Positions 6,140-16,219 of a stretch of 36,958 nt of DNA are shown here, in pieces; positions within the stretch are counted from its first letter, which is position 1; every line of letters begins with the position of its first letter. Source of the DNA: an uncultured Bacteroidales bacterium. Its GTDB lineage: Bacteria; Bacteroidota; Bacteroidia; Bacteroidales; P3. The stretch spans positions 1-36,958 of the forward strand of contig ONGA01000020.1 of the NCBI GenBank assembly GCA_900317285.1. Direction: 5' to 3'. The notes below the pieces were generated by a model, which had not been told where the DNA came from, ran no database searches, and saw nothing but the letters and a program-made list of their open reading frames with translations. The position numbers and the translations under genes were made by a program.

Positions 6140-9100
6140 TTGGCAAAAAAAGAACCCACAGTAGTAAATTTCGCGTCGGTACGAAAGTTTGAGTACCCGG
6201 ATTTCCTCGACATCCAGGTCAAGTCTTTCAAGGATTTCTTCCAGATTGAAACCAACCCCGACAACCGTTTGGACGAAGGCTTGTACAAGGTCTTTAAAGA
6301 AAACTTCCCCATTACGGATGCGCGAAACAATTTTGAACTCGAATTCTTGGATTATTACATCGATCCTCCCCGCTATTCCATCGAGGAGTGCATTGAGCGC
6401 GGCCTCACCTACAGCGTGCCGCTGAAAGCCAAGATGAAACTGAGTTGCAAAGACCCCGAAAACGAGGACTTCCAGACGCTCGAGCAGCATGTCTATCTCG
6501 GCATGATCCCCTACATGACCCCGAAGGGCACCTTCGTCATCAACGGTGCCGAGCGTGTCGTCGTTTCCCAGTTGCACCGCTCCCCTGGCGTCTTCTTCGG
6601 CACCCAGTTCCACTCCAACGGCACTCAGCTCTACTCCGCACGTATCATTCCTTTCAAAGGTTCGTGGATGGAGTTTACGACCGATATCAACAACGTCATG
6701 TATGCGTATATCGACCGTAAGAAGAAATTGCCCATCACCACGCTGCTCCGCGCCATCGGCTACGAGACCGACAAGGATATCCTCGATATCTTTGAGCTCG
6801 CCGAAGAGGTGAAGGTCAACAAGAATAATCTGAAGAAAGTTCTCGGCAAACAGCTCGCCGCTCGTGTGGTGGAGGCCTGGACCGAGGATTTCGTCGACGA
6901 GGACACCGGCGAGGTCGTTTCCATGGAGCGTACCGAGGTGGTCATCGAGCGCGATGTCGAACTCACCGAGGAACACATTGAGAAAATCCTCAACCTGGAT
7001 GTGAAATCCATCCTCATCAAAAACGAGGACAAGGACGGCATCGACTACTCCGTCATCTACAACACCCTCAAGAAAGATACAGCTAACAACGCCAAGGAAG
7101 CCTGTGAGTACATCTACCGTCAGCTTCGCAACGCCGAACCGCCAGACGAGGAGACTGCCCGCAGCATCATCGAGAAGCTCTTCTTCTCTGAAAAACGCTA
7201 CGATCTGGGCGATGTGGGTCGCTACAGAATCAATACCAAGCTCAATCTTGATGTCCCCGACAATGTCCGCGTGCTGACCAAGGAGGACATCACCTCTATC
7301 ATCAAATATTTGGTTGAACTCATCAACCAGAAAGCCGAGGTGGACGATATCGACCACCTGTCGAACCGTCGTATCCGTACTGTCGGTGAGCAGCTTTCGA
7401 ACCAGTTCGGCGTGGGTCTCGCCCGCATGAGCCGCACCATCCGCGAGCGTATGAACGTCCGCGACAACGAGGTGTTCACTCCCACCGAGCTTATCAACGC
7501 TAAGACCCTCTCTTCGGTCATCAACTCTTTCTTCGGCACCAACCAGCTGAGCCAGTTCATGGACCAGACCAACCCGTTGGCAGAGTTGACCCACAAGCGC
7601 CGTATCTCGGCTCTGGGTCCCGGCGGTCTTTCGCGTGAGCGTGCAGGTTTCGAGGTCCGCGACGTCCACTACACCCATTACGGACGCCTCTGCACCATTG
7701 AGACTCCTGAAGGACCTAACATCGGTCTTATCTCCTCGCTCTGCGTCTACGCAAAAATCAACGAACTCGGTTTCATCGAGACTCCCTACCAGCGTGTCGT
7801 CAACGGACAGGTCCAGCTTAACGAGCCCCCCGTCTACCTCTCTGCCGAAGCAGAAGAGAACAAGACCGTTGCTCAGGCCACCACTCCTCAGGACGAGGAA
7901 GGCAACATCACCGAGACCCGCGTCAAGGCCCGTCGTCAGGCCGACTTCCCCATCGTGTCGCCCGACGAGATTGACCTCATGGACATCGCCTCGAACCAGA
8001 TTGCCTCTATCGCCGCTTCGTTGATTCCTTTCCTGGAGCACGACGACGCCAACCGTGCCCTCATGGGTTCGAACATGATGCGTCAGGCTGTGCCCCTGCT
8101 CAACCCCGAAATTCCTATTGTCGGAACCGGTATCGAAGAGGCCGTGGCCCACGACAGCCGCGTGCTGCTGAATGCCGAAGCCGACGGTGTTGTCGAGTTT
8201 GTCGACTCCACCAAGATTGTTATCCGTCACAACCGCACCGAGAAGGAGCGTCTCGTCTCCTTCGACGACGATGTGAAGGAATACCGTCTTACCAAATACC
8301 AGCGCACCAACCACTCCACCGCTATCAACCTGCGCCCCATCGTCAAGAAAGGTGACAAGGTCAAAAAAGGTCAGGTGCTGTGCGAGGGTTATGCCACCCA
8401 GGGTGGTGAGCTTGCTCTCGGTCGTAACATGATGGTTGCCTTCATGCCTTGGAAGGGTTACAACTTCGAGGATGCCGTCGTGATTTCCGAACGCGTGGTG
8501 AGAGAGGATATCTATACCTCCGTCCACGTCGAAGAGTTCACCCTTGAGGTCCGCGAGACCAAGCGTGGTAACGAGGAACTCACCCGCGATATCCCCAATG
8601 TGGGTAACGACGCCACCAAGGACCTTGACGAGAACGGTATCATCCGTATCGGTGCCGAGGTGAAGGAAGGCGATATCCTGATTGGTAAGATTACCCCCAA
8701 GGGCGAGTCCGATCCCACCCCCGAGGAGAAGCTGCTCCGCGCCATCTTCGGCGAGAAAGCCGGCGATGTGAAGGATGCCTCCCTGAAGGTTCCGCCTTCA
8801 ATGCACGGTGTGGTCATCGACAAGAAACTCTTCGCCCGCGTTGTCCGCGACCGCAAGGCCCGCGCCAAGGAGAAAGAGCTGCTTGCCAAACCCGAGGAGG
8901 AATATCGTTTCGAGTGCGAGGAGCTGAAGGATAAACTCATCTCCCGCCTGCTCATTCTTCTCAACGGCAAAACCTCCAACGGTGTGTACACCAACCACCG
9001 CGAGGAGCTTATCCCCAAGAAGGTCAAATTCACTGCCAAAACTCTCAAGACCATTGATTATACTGAGGTGAGCCCCAACAAGTGGACTACCGACAAGGAA

Positions 9101-9943
9101 ACCAATGCTCTCATCAAAGAGTTGCTCAACAACTACAATATCAAATACCGCGAGATTTCCGGACGCTTCACCCGCAACAAGTTCGCTCTCACCGTCGGTG
9201 ACGACCTTCCCAGCGGTATCGTCCAGATGGCAAAGGTCTATATCGCCATGAAGCGCAAACTGCGCATCGGTGATAAGATGGCCGGTCGCCACGGTAACAA
9301 GGGTATTGTCTCCAAGATTGTCCGTGCCGAGGATATGCCGTTCCTCGCCGATGGTACTCCTGTGGATATCGTGCTGAATCCTCTGGGTGTGCCTTCGCGT
9401 ATGAACCTCGGACAGATTTACGAGACTGTGCTCGGTTGGGCTGGCAAGAAACTCAACAAACGCTTCAAGACGCCTATCTTCGATGGTGCCACCCTTGAGC
9501 AGATTAACGGTTACATGCGCGAAGCCGGTCTCCCCGAGAACGGTCGCACATACCTCTACGACGGCGAGACTGGCGACCGCTTCGACCAGCCTGCCACCGT
9601 CGGTTACATCTATTACCTCAAGCTGCACCACATGATTGACGACAAGATGCATGCCCGTTCTATCGGTCCCTACTCCCTCATCACCCAGCAGCCCCTTGGC
9701 GGTAAAGCCAACTTCGGTGGTCAGCGTTTCGGTGAGATGGAGGTCTGGGCTCTCGAGGCCTATGGCGCATCGCATGTGCTGCAGGAAGTCCTCACTGTCA
9801 AGTCCGACGATGTCATGGGTCGTGCCAAAGCCTATGAGGCCATCGTCAAGGGCGACAATATGCCGGTTCCGGGCATCCCCGAATCGTTCAACGTCCTTGT
9901 CCACGAACTCCGTGGTCTGGGTCTGGAGGTAACGTTTGATTAA
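6140..9943 (+). CDS. rpoB: DNA-directed RNA polymerase beta subunit
   Basis: The 1267-residue catalytic beta subunit of RNA polymerase, with normal Bacteroidales length. It starts at TTG (6140), giving [12 protein letters not shown]. An in-frame TAA at 6125 and the absence of any ATG before the conserved PDFLDIQ region make TTG the only reasonable start. The rifampicin-binding region (about residues 465-495, [18 protein letters not shown]) has the wild-type Asp, His and Ser residues linked to resistance. Also visible are the [17 protein letters not shown]-type core, [10 protein letters not shown] near residue 1047, and the C-terminal [11 protein letters not shown] end. It is followed by rpoC after 19 bp. 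Confidence 0.99.
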   Translation: MAKKEPTVVNFASVRKFEYPDFLDIQVKSFKDFFQIETNPDNRLDEGLYKVFKENFPITDARNNFELEFLDYYIDPPRYSIEECIERGLTYSVPLKAKMKLSCKDPENEDFQTLEQHVYLGMIPYMTPKGTFVINGAERVVVSQLHRSPGVFFGTQFHSNGTQLYSARIIPFKGSWMEFTTDINNVMYAYIDRKKKLPITTLLRAIGYETDKDILDIFELAEEVKVNKNNLKKVLGKQLAARVVEAWTEDFVDEDTGEVVSMERTEVVIERDVELTEEHIEKILNLDVKSILIKNEDKDGIDYSVIYNTLKKDTANNAKEACEYIYRQLRNAEPPDEETARSIIEKLFFSEKRYDLGDVGRYRINTKLNLDVPDNVRVLTKEDITSIIKYLVELINQKAEVDDIDHLSNRRIRTVGEQLSNQFGVGLARMSRTIRERMNVRDNEVFTPTELINAKTLSSVINSFFGTNQLSQFMDQTNPLAELTHKRRISALGPGGLSRERAGFEVRDVHYTHYGRLCTIETPEGPNIGLISSLCVYAKINELGFIETPYQRVVNGQVQLNEPPVYLSAEAEENKTVAQATTPQDEEGNITETRVKARRQADFPIVSPDEIDLMDIASNQIASIAASLIPFLEHDDANRALMGSNMMRQAVPLLNPEIPIVGTGIEEAVAHDSRVLLNAEADGVVEFVDSTKIVIRHNRTEKERLVSFDDDVKEYRLTKYQRTNHSTAINLRPIVKKGDKVKKGQVLCEGYATQGGELALGRNMMVAFMPWKGYNFEDAVVISERVVREDIYTSVHVEEFTLEVRETKRGNEELTRDIPNVGNDATKDLDENGIIRIGAEVKEGDILIGKITPKGESDPTPEEKLLRAIFGEKAGDVKDASLKVPPSMHGVVIDKKLFARVVRDRKARAKEKELLAKPEEEYRFECEELKDKLISRLLILLNGKTSNGVYTNHREELIPKKVKFTAKTLKTIDYTEVSPNKWTTDKETNALIKELLNNYNIKYREISGRFTRNKFALTVGDDLPSGIVQMAKVYIAMKRKLRIGDKMAGRHGNKGIVSKIVRAEDMPFLADGTPVDIVLNPLGVPSRMNLGQIYETVLGWAGKKLNKRFKTPIFDGATLEQINGYMREAGLPENGRTYLYDGETGDRFDQPATVGYIYYLKLHHMIDDKMHARSIGPYSLITQQPLGGKANFGGQRFGEMEVWALEAYGASHVLQEVLTVKSDDVMGRAKAYEAIVKGDNMPVPGIPESFNVLVHELRGLGLEVTFD

Positions 9944-9962
9944 TTAAGTAGAGAAAAAGAAA

Positions 9963-12900
9963 ATGGCTTTTAAACAAGAATCTCAGGTTAAGACCGATTT
10001 CAATTCGATCACCATCAGCCTTGCATCGCCCGAGTCGATCAAGCGTCGCTCCTATGGCGAGGTGACGAAGCCTGAAACCATAAACTACCGCACCTACAAG
10101 CCCGAGCGCGACGGCTTGTTCTGCGAGCGTATCTTCGGACCCACGCGTGACTGGGAGTGCCATTGCGGCAAGTACAAACGCATCCGTTACAAGGGAATCG
10201 TCTGCGACCGCTGCGGTGTGGAGGTTACCGAGAAGAAGGTCCGTCGTGAGCGCATGGGTCACATCGAACTGGTGGTGCCCGTCGCACACATTTGGTTCTT
10301 CCGCTCTCTCCCCAACAAAATCGGTACGCTGCTCAACATCCCGTCGAAGAAGCTCGACCAGGTGATTTATTACGAGAAGTACATCGTTCTCCAGCCTGGC
10401 CGTGCCATGCTGAACGAGAATCCCGTGCAGCGTCTCGACCTGCTCACCGAGGAGGAATACTACTACATCAAGGATTCCCTCCCCGAAGGTAATGAGCAGC
10501 TCCCCGACACCGACCCCGACAAGTTCATCGCCGGCATGGGTGCCGAGGCTCTCTATAAGCTTCTTTGCGAGCTCGACCTCGACAAACTTTCCTATGAGCT
10601 CCGTGCAAAAGCTTCGCGCGAGACCGCTGTCGCCCGCAAGCAGGATGCACTGAAGCGTCTGAATGTTATCGAGTCGTTCCGCGAGTCGCAGCGCAGCATG
10701 CGTGCCCGTGGCATGGACAACCGTCCCGAGTGGATGATTATGAATATCATTCCTGTCATTCCTCCCGACCTGCGTCCTCTCGTGCCACTGGATGGCGGCC
10801 GTTTCGCCACCTCCGACATCAACGAGCTCTATCGCCGCGTCATCATCCGCAACAACCGACTGAAACGCCTCGTCGAAATCAAGGCTCCCGAAGTCATCAT
10901 GCGCAATGAGAAGCGCATGCTTCAGGAAGCTGTCGATTCCCTCTTCGACAACAGCCGCAAGGTCTCCAGCGTCAAGTCCGACAGCAACCGCGCCCTCAAG
11001 TCGCTCTCCGATGCCCTCAAGGGTAAGCAGGGTCGCTTCCGTCAGAACTTGCTCGGTAAGCGTGTCGACTATTCCGGCCGTTCGGTCATCGTTGTCGGTC
11101 CCGAACTGAAAATGCACGAGTGCGGTCTGCCCAAAGACATGGCAGCCGAGCTCTTCAAACCTTATGTCATCCGCAAACTCCTTGAGCGCGGCTTGGTGAA
11201 GACCGTCAAGAGCGCCAAGAAGATTGTCGACCGCAAGGAACCCGTCGTGTGGGAAATCCTTGAGAACATCCTGAAGGGTCACCCCATCCTGCTGAACCGT
11301 GCTCCTACGCTGCACCGTCTCGGTATCCAGGCTTTCCAGCCCCGACTCGTCGAGGGTAAGGCCATCCGCCTGCATCCTCTGGTGTGTACCGGCTTCAACG
11401 CCGACTTCGACGGTGACCAGATGGCTGTCCACGTCCCCATGGGCAATGCTGCCATCCTCGAGGCTCAGCTCCTGATGCTCTCCACCCACAACATCCTCAA
11501 CCCCGCCAACGGTGCTCCTATCACCGTGCCTTCGCAGGACATGGTGCTCGGTCTGTATTATATGACCAAACCCCGCCGCACCACTGCCGACGAGGTGGTC
11601 AAGGGTGAGGGTCAGCGCTTCTATTCCTCCGAGGAGGTTATCATTGCCTACAATGAAAAGCGTGTCGACCTCAATGCCTGCATCAGTGTCCAGCTCGATG
11701 AGGACCATCGCTTCGATGAGTACTCCTATGTCAAGACCGACAAGACCTTCATGGAGGTCATCAAGGACAAGGACGGCAAGGTGCTCACCGACATCGACTG
11801 CAGCACTCCCGCCGAGACGGCTCTCCACAGCCGCACCGAGTTTGAAATCAAGCGCGACAAGGATGGCAACCCCATCGTCGACGCCAACGGTCACTACATC
11901 AAGACAAACCGTCTCCGTACCACTGTCGGCCGTGTCATCTTCAACCAGGTGGTGCCCGCACAATACGGCTTCATCAACCAGGTGATGGGTAAGAAATCCC
12001 TCCGCGACATCATCGGCGACATCTTCACCGAGTGCGGCAATGCCGTCACCGCCACCTTCCTCGACGACATCAAGAACATGGGTTACCGTCAGGCATTCCG
12101 CGGCGGTCTCTCCTTCAACCTGGGCGATGTCATCATCCCCGCCGAGAAGGAACAGCTCATCGAGAAGGCCAACGAGGAGGTCGAAGAGGTTATGGCCCAG
12201 TATGCCATGGGTCTTATCACCAACAACGAACGTTACAACCACGTCATCGATATTTGGACCAACACCAACAACCAGCTTACCGAGACCTTGATGAAACAGC
12301 TCAAGGCCGATAACCAGGGCTTCAACCCCATCTACATGATGTATGATTCGGGTGCTCGTGGTAGTAAGGAGCAGATCCGTCAGCTCTCCGGTATGCGTGG
12401 TCTGATGGCCAAGCCCCAGAAAGCTGGTGCCTCCGGCAACGAGATTATCGAGAACCCCATTATCTCCAACTTCAAGGAGGGTCTGTCGGTGCTCGAGTAC
12501 TTCATCTCCACCCACGGTGCCCGTAAGGGTCTGGCTGATACCGCTCTGAAGACCGCTGACGCTGGTTACCTGACCCGTCGTCTGGTCGACGTGGCCCACG
12601 ATGTGATTATCAACGAGGAAGACTGCGGCACCCTCCGCGGTCTGCCCACCACAGCCCTCAAGAAGGGCGAGGATATCGTCCAGTCCCTTGGCGAGAAGAT
12701 TCTCGGCCGCACCTCTGTGCACGACATCTACCATCCCCAGACCGGCGAGCTTATCGCCCGTGCCGGCGAGGAACTCACCGAGGACATCTGCAAGAAGATT
12801 GAAGAATCCCCCATCGAGGAGGTCGAAATCCGTTCCGTGCTCACCTGCGAGTCCAAGCATGGCGTCTGCGCCAAGTGCTACGGCCGCAACCTTGCCACCG

Positions 12901-14438
12901 GCAAGATGGTCCAGAAGGGCGAGGCCGTCGGCGTCATCGCCGCACAGGCTATCGGTGAGCCTGGTACGCAGTTGACCCTCCGTACCTTCCACGTTGGTGG
13001 TGTCGCCGGTGGCAACATCGGTACCGCCTCCAGCCTCCAGGCAAAATACGAGGGACGTCTCGTCATCGACGAGCTCCGCTCCATCCCCTATACCGACAGC
13101 GAAGGCGGCAGCTACCATATCGTCATGGGCCGTTCCGCCGAGATGCGCATCGTCGACCCCAAGACCGAGGTCACCCTCTTCTCCTCGCTCCTGCCTTATG
13201 GCGCCAAGCTCTACAAGGCTGCCGGCGAGATGCTCAAGAAGGGCGATGTCGTCGCCGAGTGGGATCCCTACAATGCCGTCATCATCTCCGATGTCGCCGG
13301 TAAGGTCTCCTTCGAGAACGTCATCGAGAACGTCACCTACCGTGTCGAGAGCGACGCCCAGACCGGCCTTCAGGACAAGGTCGTCATCGAAAGCCGTCAG
13401 CGTACCAAGAACCCGACCCTCAACATCGTCGACTCCGAGGGCAACATCCTCAAAGTCTACGACCTTCCCGTCGGCGCCCACATCGGTGTCGAGCAGGGTC
13501 AGGACCTCAAGGCTGGTGACATCATGGTCAAGATTCCGCGCTCCTTCGGCAAGGCTGGCGATATCACCGGCGGTCTGCCCCGTGTCACCGAGCTCTTCGA
13601 GGCACGCAATCCCTCCGATCCCGCCATCGTGGCCGAGGTCGACGGTATCGTCTCCATCGCCAAGAAACTCAAACGCGGCAACCGCGAGGTGACCATCACC
13701 TCCAAGACCGGCGAGCAGCGCTCCTACCTCATCCCCACCTCCAAGCAGATCCTTGCTCAGGACAGCGACTATGTCAAGGCCGGTACCCCGCTTTCCGACG
13801 GTGCCATCACGCCTTCCGACATCCTCGCCATCAAGGGACCCATGAAGGTTCAGGAGTACATCGTCAACGAAGTCCAGGAAGTCTACCGCCTCCAGGGTGT
13901 GAAGATCAACGACAAGCACTTCGAAGTCATTGTCCGCCAGATGATGCGCAAGGTCGAAATCGAAGACCCGGGCGACACCCGCTTCCTCGAAGGCGACCTC
14001 GTCAACAAGCTCGACTTCAGCGATGTCAACGACAATATCTTCGGCATGAAAGTCGTTGAGGATGCTGGCGACAGCCAGACCCTCTCCGTCGGCCAGATTG
14101 TCACCGCCCGCGAGTTGCGCGACGAGAACTCCGCTCTCCGCCGTCAGGACAAGAAACTGGTCACCGTGCGCGATGCACGCCCCGCCACCTGCAAACAGGT
14201 CCTCCAGGGCATCACCCGCGCCTCCCTGCAGACCCGCTCCTTCATCTCCGCCGCCTCCTTCCAGGAGACCACCAAGGTGCTCACCGAGGCCGCTATCAAC
14301 GCCAAACGCGACACCCTCGTCGGCATGAAGGAAAACGTCATCGTCGGTCACCTCATCCCCGCCGGTACCGGTCTGCGCGAGTATCAGGACCTCGTCGTCG
14401 GCTCCGCTCCCGCCATGAGCGCCGCCAAGGAGAACTGA
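9963..14438 (+). CDS. rpoC: DNA-directed RNA polymerase beta' subunit
   Basis: The 1491-residue beta' subunit carries the catalytic magnesium site NADFDGD (Asp481, Asp483, Asp485). The N-terminal zinc-binding motif has Cys66, Cys68, Cys81 and Cys84. The second zinc site is built from Cys888, Cys962, Cys969 and Cys972. The trigger-loop region ([16 protein letters not shown]) is intact. The ATG at 9963 gives the expected [17 protein letters not shown]-terminus. Codon bias is so strong that almost the whole minus strand is an open frame, which is a shadow. No rpsL-rpsG-fusA block follows; the next gene is a DUF3467 protein. Confidence 0.99.
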   Translation: MAFKQESQVKTDFNSITISLASPESIKRRSYGEVTKPETINYRTYKPERDGLFCERIFGPTRDWECHCGKYKRIRYKGIVCDRCGVEVTEKKVRRERMGHIELVVPVAHIWFFRSLPNKIGTLLNIPSKKLDQVIYYEKYIVLQPGRAMLNENPVQRLDLLTEEEYYYIKDSLPEGNEQLPDTDPDKFIAGMGAEALYKLLCELDLDKLSYELRAKASRETAVARKQDALKRLNVIESFRESQRSMRARGMDNRPEWMIMNIIPVIPPDLRPLVPLDGGRFATSDINELYRRVIIRNNRLKRLVEIKAPEVIMRNEKRMLQEAVDSLFDNSRKVSSVKSDSNRALKSLSDALKGKQGRFRQNLLGKRVDYSGRSVIVVGPELKMHECGLPKDMAAELFKPYVIRKLLERGLVKTVKSAKKIVDRKEPVVWEILENILKGHPILLNRAPTLHRLGIQAFQPRLVEGKAIRLHPLVCTGFNADFDGDQMAVHVPMGNAAILEAQLLMLSTHNILNPANGAPITVPSQDMVLGLYYMTKPRRTTADEVVKGEGQRFYSSEEVIIAYNEKRVDLNACISVQLDEDHRFDEYSYVKTDKTFMEVIKDKDGKVLTDIDCSTPAETALHSRTEFEIKRDKDGNPIVDANGHYIKTNRLRTTVGRVIFNQVVPAQYGFINQVMGKKSLRDIIGDIFTECGNAVTATFLDDIKNMGYRQAFRGGLSFNLGDVIIPAEKEQLIEKANEEVEEVMAQYAMGLITNNERYNHVIDIWTNTNNQLTETLMKQLKADNQGFNPIYMMYDSGARGSKEQIRQLSGMRGLMAKPQKAGASGNEIIENPIISNFKEGLSVLEYFISTHGARKGLADTALKTADAGYLTRRLVDVAHDVIINEEDCGTLRGLPTTALKKGEDIVQSLGEKILGRTSVHDIYHPQTGELIARAGEELTEDICKKIEESPIEEVEIRSVLTCESKHGVCAKCYGRNLATGKMVQKGEAVGVIAAQAIGEPGTQLTLRTFHVGGVAGGNIGTASSLQAKYEGRLVIDELRSIPYTDSEGGSYHIVMGRSAEMRIVDPKTEVTLFSSLLPYGAKLYKAAGEMLKKGDVVAEWDPYNAVIISDVAGKVSFENVIENVTYRVESDAQTGLQDKVVIESRQRTKNPTLNIVDSEGNILKVYDLPVGAHIGVEQGQDLKAGDIMVKIPRSFGKAGDITGGLPRVTELFEARNPSDPAIVAEVDGIVSIAKKLKRGNREVTITSKTGEQRSYLIPTSKQILAQDSDYVKAGTPLSDGAITPSDILAIKGPMKVQEYIVNEVQEVYRLQGVKINDKHFEVIVRQMMRKVEIEDPGDTRFLEGDLVNKLDFSDVNDNIFGMKVVEDAGDSQTLSVGQIVTARELRDENSALRRQDKKLVTVRDARPATCKQVLQGITRASLQTRSFISAASFQETTKVLTEAAINAKRDTLVGMKENVIVGHLIPAGTGLREYQDLVVGSAPAMSAAKEN

Positions 14439-14464
14439 TTCCTCTCAGGCATCGACTAACATCA

Positions 14465-14491
14465 AAGGGATTCGCACTCTTGCGGGTCCCT
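14465..14491 (+). terminator. Terminator after rpoC
   Basis: A two-part stem, AAAGGGA / TCCCTTT enclosing CGCA / TGCG with a CTCT loop, is followed directly by TTCCTTTTCC. It lies 27 bp after the rpoC stop and fits the end of the long ribosomal protein-polymerase operon. Confidence 0.75.
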
Positions 14492-14621
14492 TTTCCTTTT
14501 CCCTCCGTCAGTCCTCCCTCACCACCCCCTGACATAGGAGCAACTAAGAAGCATCATATACGCATCATAGGAGAACCCAAGGAGAAGTATAGGAGAATGG
14601 TAGTACAACCATAGGAGCCAC
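14491..14621 (+). repeat. Phased ATAGGAG repeat element, copy 2
   Basis: A pyrimidine tract (about 14485-14530) runs into CCCCCTGACATAGG. Eight 11-bp units then begin at 14534, 14545, 14556, 14567, 14578, 14589, 14600 and 14611, with no spacing drift. Four units read ATAGGAG exactly; the others are variants (taagaag, atatacg, caaggag, gtagtac). The rest of the gap to 14732 is AT-rich with no gene or clear consensus promoter. Confidence 0.85.
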
Positions 14622-14732
14622 TTTTTCCGGATTTCGTCCCACTTTCTCCGTTTCATCCCTAAAAAGTAAAAAACACCCTGTCGGACAATAAAATAACTCC
14701 CTCTGCCGTTATCATCACAAAAAACTCCCATT

Positions 14733-15035
14733 ATGGCAAACCAGAAAGAACAAAACCTCAAACTCAACATCAACCCCGAGGTCGCCAAAGGCACCTATTC
14801 CAACCTCGTGGTAGTCAGCCACAACCCCTCCGAGATTGTCCTCGACTTCGCCCAGATGCTCCCCGGCCTCGAGGGTGCCACTGTCCGCGAACGCGTCATC
14901 ATGAGCCCCATCCATGCCAAACGGCTCCTCATGGCCCTCAACGACAACATCAAGAAATACGAGCAGCAGTTCGGCGCCATCGTCGAGCCCACTGCCGACG
15001 GCACTGTCCCCTACGACATCCTCGGCAAAGCATAA
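14733..15035 (+). CDS. DUF3467 family protein
   Basis: A 100-residue soluble protein with no signal peptide or membrane segment. The pattern KGTYSNLVVVSHNPSEIVLDFAQMLPG...RVIMSPIHAKRLLMALNDNIKKYEQQFG matches DUF3467, a small family widespread in Bacteroidota and commonly found just after rpoC. Its function is not established, although the position beside RNA polymerase genes suggests a link to transcription (inference). It is separated from rpoC by a terminator and a phased repeat element, so it may have its own promoter, which I could not identify. The next gene starts one base after its stop. Confidence 0.88.
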   Translation: MANQKEQNLKLNINPEVAKGTYSNLVVVSHNPSEIVLDFAQMLPGLEGATVRERVIMSPIHAKRLLMALNDNIKKYEQQFGAIVEPTADGTVPYDILGKA

Positions 15036-15036
15036 G

Positions 15037-15555
15037 GTGGAATACACCCGTTTCCTCATCGAGCCCCTGGCGGACACCCCCTCCGGCAGCCAGCGTGAGC
15101 GTGAGCGCGCGCTGGCATACACCCTTTTGTGCCGTCTGCTCGATGGGGAAACTCCCCAACTGGAACACAACGAAAAGGGTGCCCCCTACCTGCCCGCGCA
15201 TCCCGAACTTTCGGTAAGCATCAGCCATTGCCGTGCGGCCGTGGCCGTGGCGGTGAGCCCCGAGGGTAGGGTGGGTATCGATGTGGAATGCCGCCGCAGG
15301 ATTGGCGACGGCCTCATGGAGCGTGTCTGCACGCCCGACGAGCAGGCTGCGGTGCAGGCTTCTCCCGACCCCACGATGGCGTTCCTCCGGCTCTGGACCC
15401 GCAAAGAAGCCGTCCTCAAGCTCCGCGGCACCGGTATACAGGGCTTCTCCAGCATGCGCGATGCCCTGCTGGCAAAAGATTGTGTGGTCAACGATTTGGA
15501 GTGTACCCTGCCCGACGTTGTGGCGTCAATGGCATGGTTTAGGGACGCAGAATAG
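15037..15555 (+). CDS. 4'-phosphopantetheinyl transferase superfamily protein
   Basis: Predicted to move the phosphopantetheine arm from CoA to a Ser on a carrier protein. The 172-residue protein has the family hallmarks: GIDVE (Asp82, Glu84) for magnesium and CoA, and WTRKEAVLK (Trp120, Lys123, Glu124, Lys128). The upstream SISHCRAAVAVAV stretch also matches. It belongs to the Sfp/Gsp type rather than AcpS, although it is shorter than typical Sfp. GTG at 15037 is chosen as the start because it lies just after the DUF3467 stop and gives the expected N-terminus; an upstream in-frame ATG at 14914 lies within DUF3467. The last 17 bp overlap the convergent TsaC-type gene. Confidence 0.9.
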   Translation: MEYTRFLIEPLADTPSGSQRERERALAYTLLCRLLDGETPQLEHNEKGAPYLPAHPELSVSISHCRAAVAVAVSPEGRVGIDVECRRRIGDGLMERVCTPDEQAAVQASPDPTMAFLRLWTRKEAVLKLRGTGIQGFSSMRDALLAKDCVVNDLECTLPDVVASMAWFRDAE

Positions 15556-16084
15556 TCTGGGAACCGTCGGGATTGAGCTTCACGATGCGGCTGCCGCGCG
15601 TTTCACCCGACAGGAACTCCGCCAGCGGCGGCACGCAATAGTCTATGCGGCGCTTCAGCTCCTCTTCGATTTCTTCATAATTTTGTGGCGACGGATGCCC
15701 CGAAAGGTTGGCGGAGGTGCTCACTATCGGAGCCCCCAGCTCTTTGATAACAGATTGGCAGAAAGGATGTTTCGGCATGCGGATGCCCAGCGTCCCGTCG
15801 GCGGCAGCAAGGTTGTCGGCAACCTCCAGCCCCAATTCCCCCTGCCATATCTCCTTCGGCAGAATGTACGTCGTCGGTCTCCCGTCGCTTTCCACTTTCC
15901 ATTTTTCGCTTTCCACCAGAATAATCATACTCTTCGAGTGGTCGCGCTCCTTGATGGCATACAGTTTTTCCACCGCCTCGCCGTTGCGGGCGTCGCAGCC
16001 GATACCCCAGATGGTGTCGGTAGGGTAGAGGAGAGTCTTCCCCGACCGCAACGCTGCCACTGCTTGTTCAACGATTTTTTCCAT
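15539..16084 (-). CDS. L-threonylcarbamoyladenylate synthase (TsaC/Sua5/YciO family)
   Basis: Makes threonylcarbamoyl-AMP for the t6A37 modification of tRNAs reading ANN codons. The 181-residue protein is a single YrdC domain without the Sua5 C-terminal extension. Visible motifs are KTLLYPTDTIWGIGCDA, AIKERDHSKSM (the KxR...SK ligand-binding set) and GAPIVSTSANLSG. The start is set at 16084 (MEKIVEQAV); the in-frame ATG at 16153 adds 23 residues unlike the family and includes the promoter. Residues 57-66 (VESEKWKVES) come from a 21-bp direct repeat and look like captured repeat DNA. The gene is convergent with and overlaps the transferase gene by 17 bp. Confidence 0.92.
   Translation of the reverse strand: MEKIVEQAVAALRSGKTLLYPTDTIWGIGCDARNGEAVEKLYAIKERDHSKSMIILVESEKWKVESDGRPTTYILPKEIWQGELGLEVADNLAAADGTLGIRMPKHPFCQSVIKELGAPIVSTSANLSGHPSPQNYEEIEEELKRRIDYCVPPLAEFLSGETRGSRIVKLNPDGSQTILRP
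15886..15916. repeat. In-frame 21-bp direct repeat within the TsaC-type gene
   Basis: CGCTTTCCAC occurs at 15886-15895 and 15907-15916, a 21-bp period with TTTCCA units between. On the coding strand this gives VES-EKWK-VES (residues 57-66). The period is seven codons, so a change in copy number would preserve the frame. Confidence 0.6.
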
Positions 16085-16091
16085 TGCGCTG

Positions 16092-16099
16092 CAAAAGTA
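16092..16099 (-). promoter_or_regulatory. -7 element for the TsaC-type gene
   Basis: TACTTTTG on the minus strand matches TAnnTTTG. A good -33 TTTG is not seen 19-20 bp upstream. The box ends 8 bp before the chosen ATG, so the transcript would have almost no 5' leader. Confidence 0.5.
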
Positions 16100-16119
16100 C
16101 GAAAAAAAAGCGTCTCCGC

Positions 16120-16150
16120 TTGCACGGATAAATATTTTTTTGTAATTTTG
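16120..16150 (+). promoter_or_regulatory. Promoter of the POT transporter gene
   Basis: TTG at 16120-16122, a 20-bp spacer and TAATTTTG at 16143-16150 fit the Bacteroidota consensus. The predicted leader is about 60 nt. The promoter is divergent from, and closely packed with, the TsaC-type gene's promoter. Confidence 0.6.
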
Positions 16151-16219
16151 CATATTGTTAATTTTACAAAATACACGCTGAAATTAATTCAATAATTTAT
16201 AAACCAAAAAATTACAACT

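Noticed and set aside
9888-14351. A 1487-codon open frame on the minus strand opposite rpoC, and similar long frames opposite tuf (1477-2679) and rpoB (6110-8527)
   Set aside because: They mirror highly expressed genes with strong bias for C-ending codons, which removes stop triplets on the other strand. The translations are low-complexity, Asp/Val/Gly-rich and match no family.
14914-15036. An earlier start for the phosphopantetheinyl transferase
   Set aside because: This stretch is the DUF3467 coding region in another frame and gives Ser/Thr/Pro-rich low-complexity sequence; the GTG at 15037 fits better.
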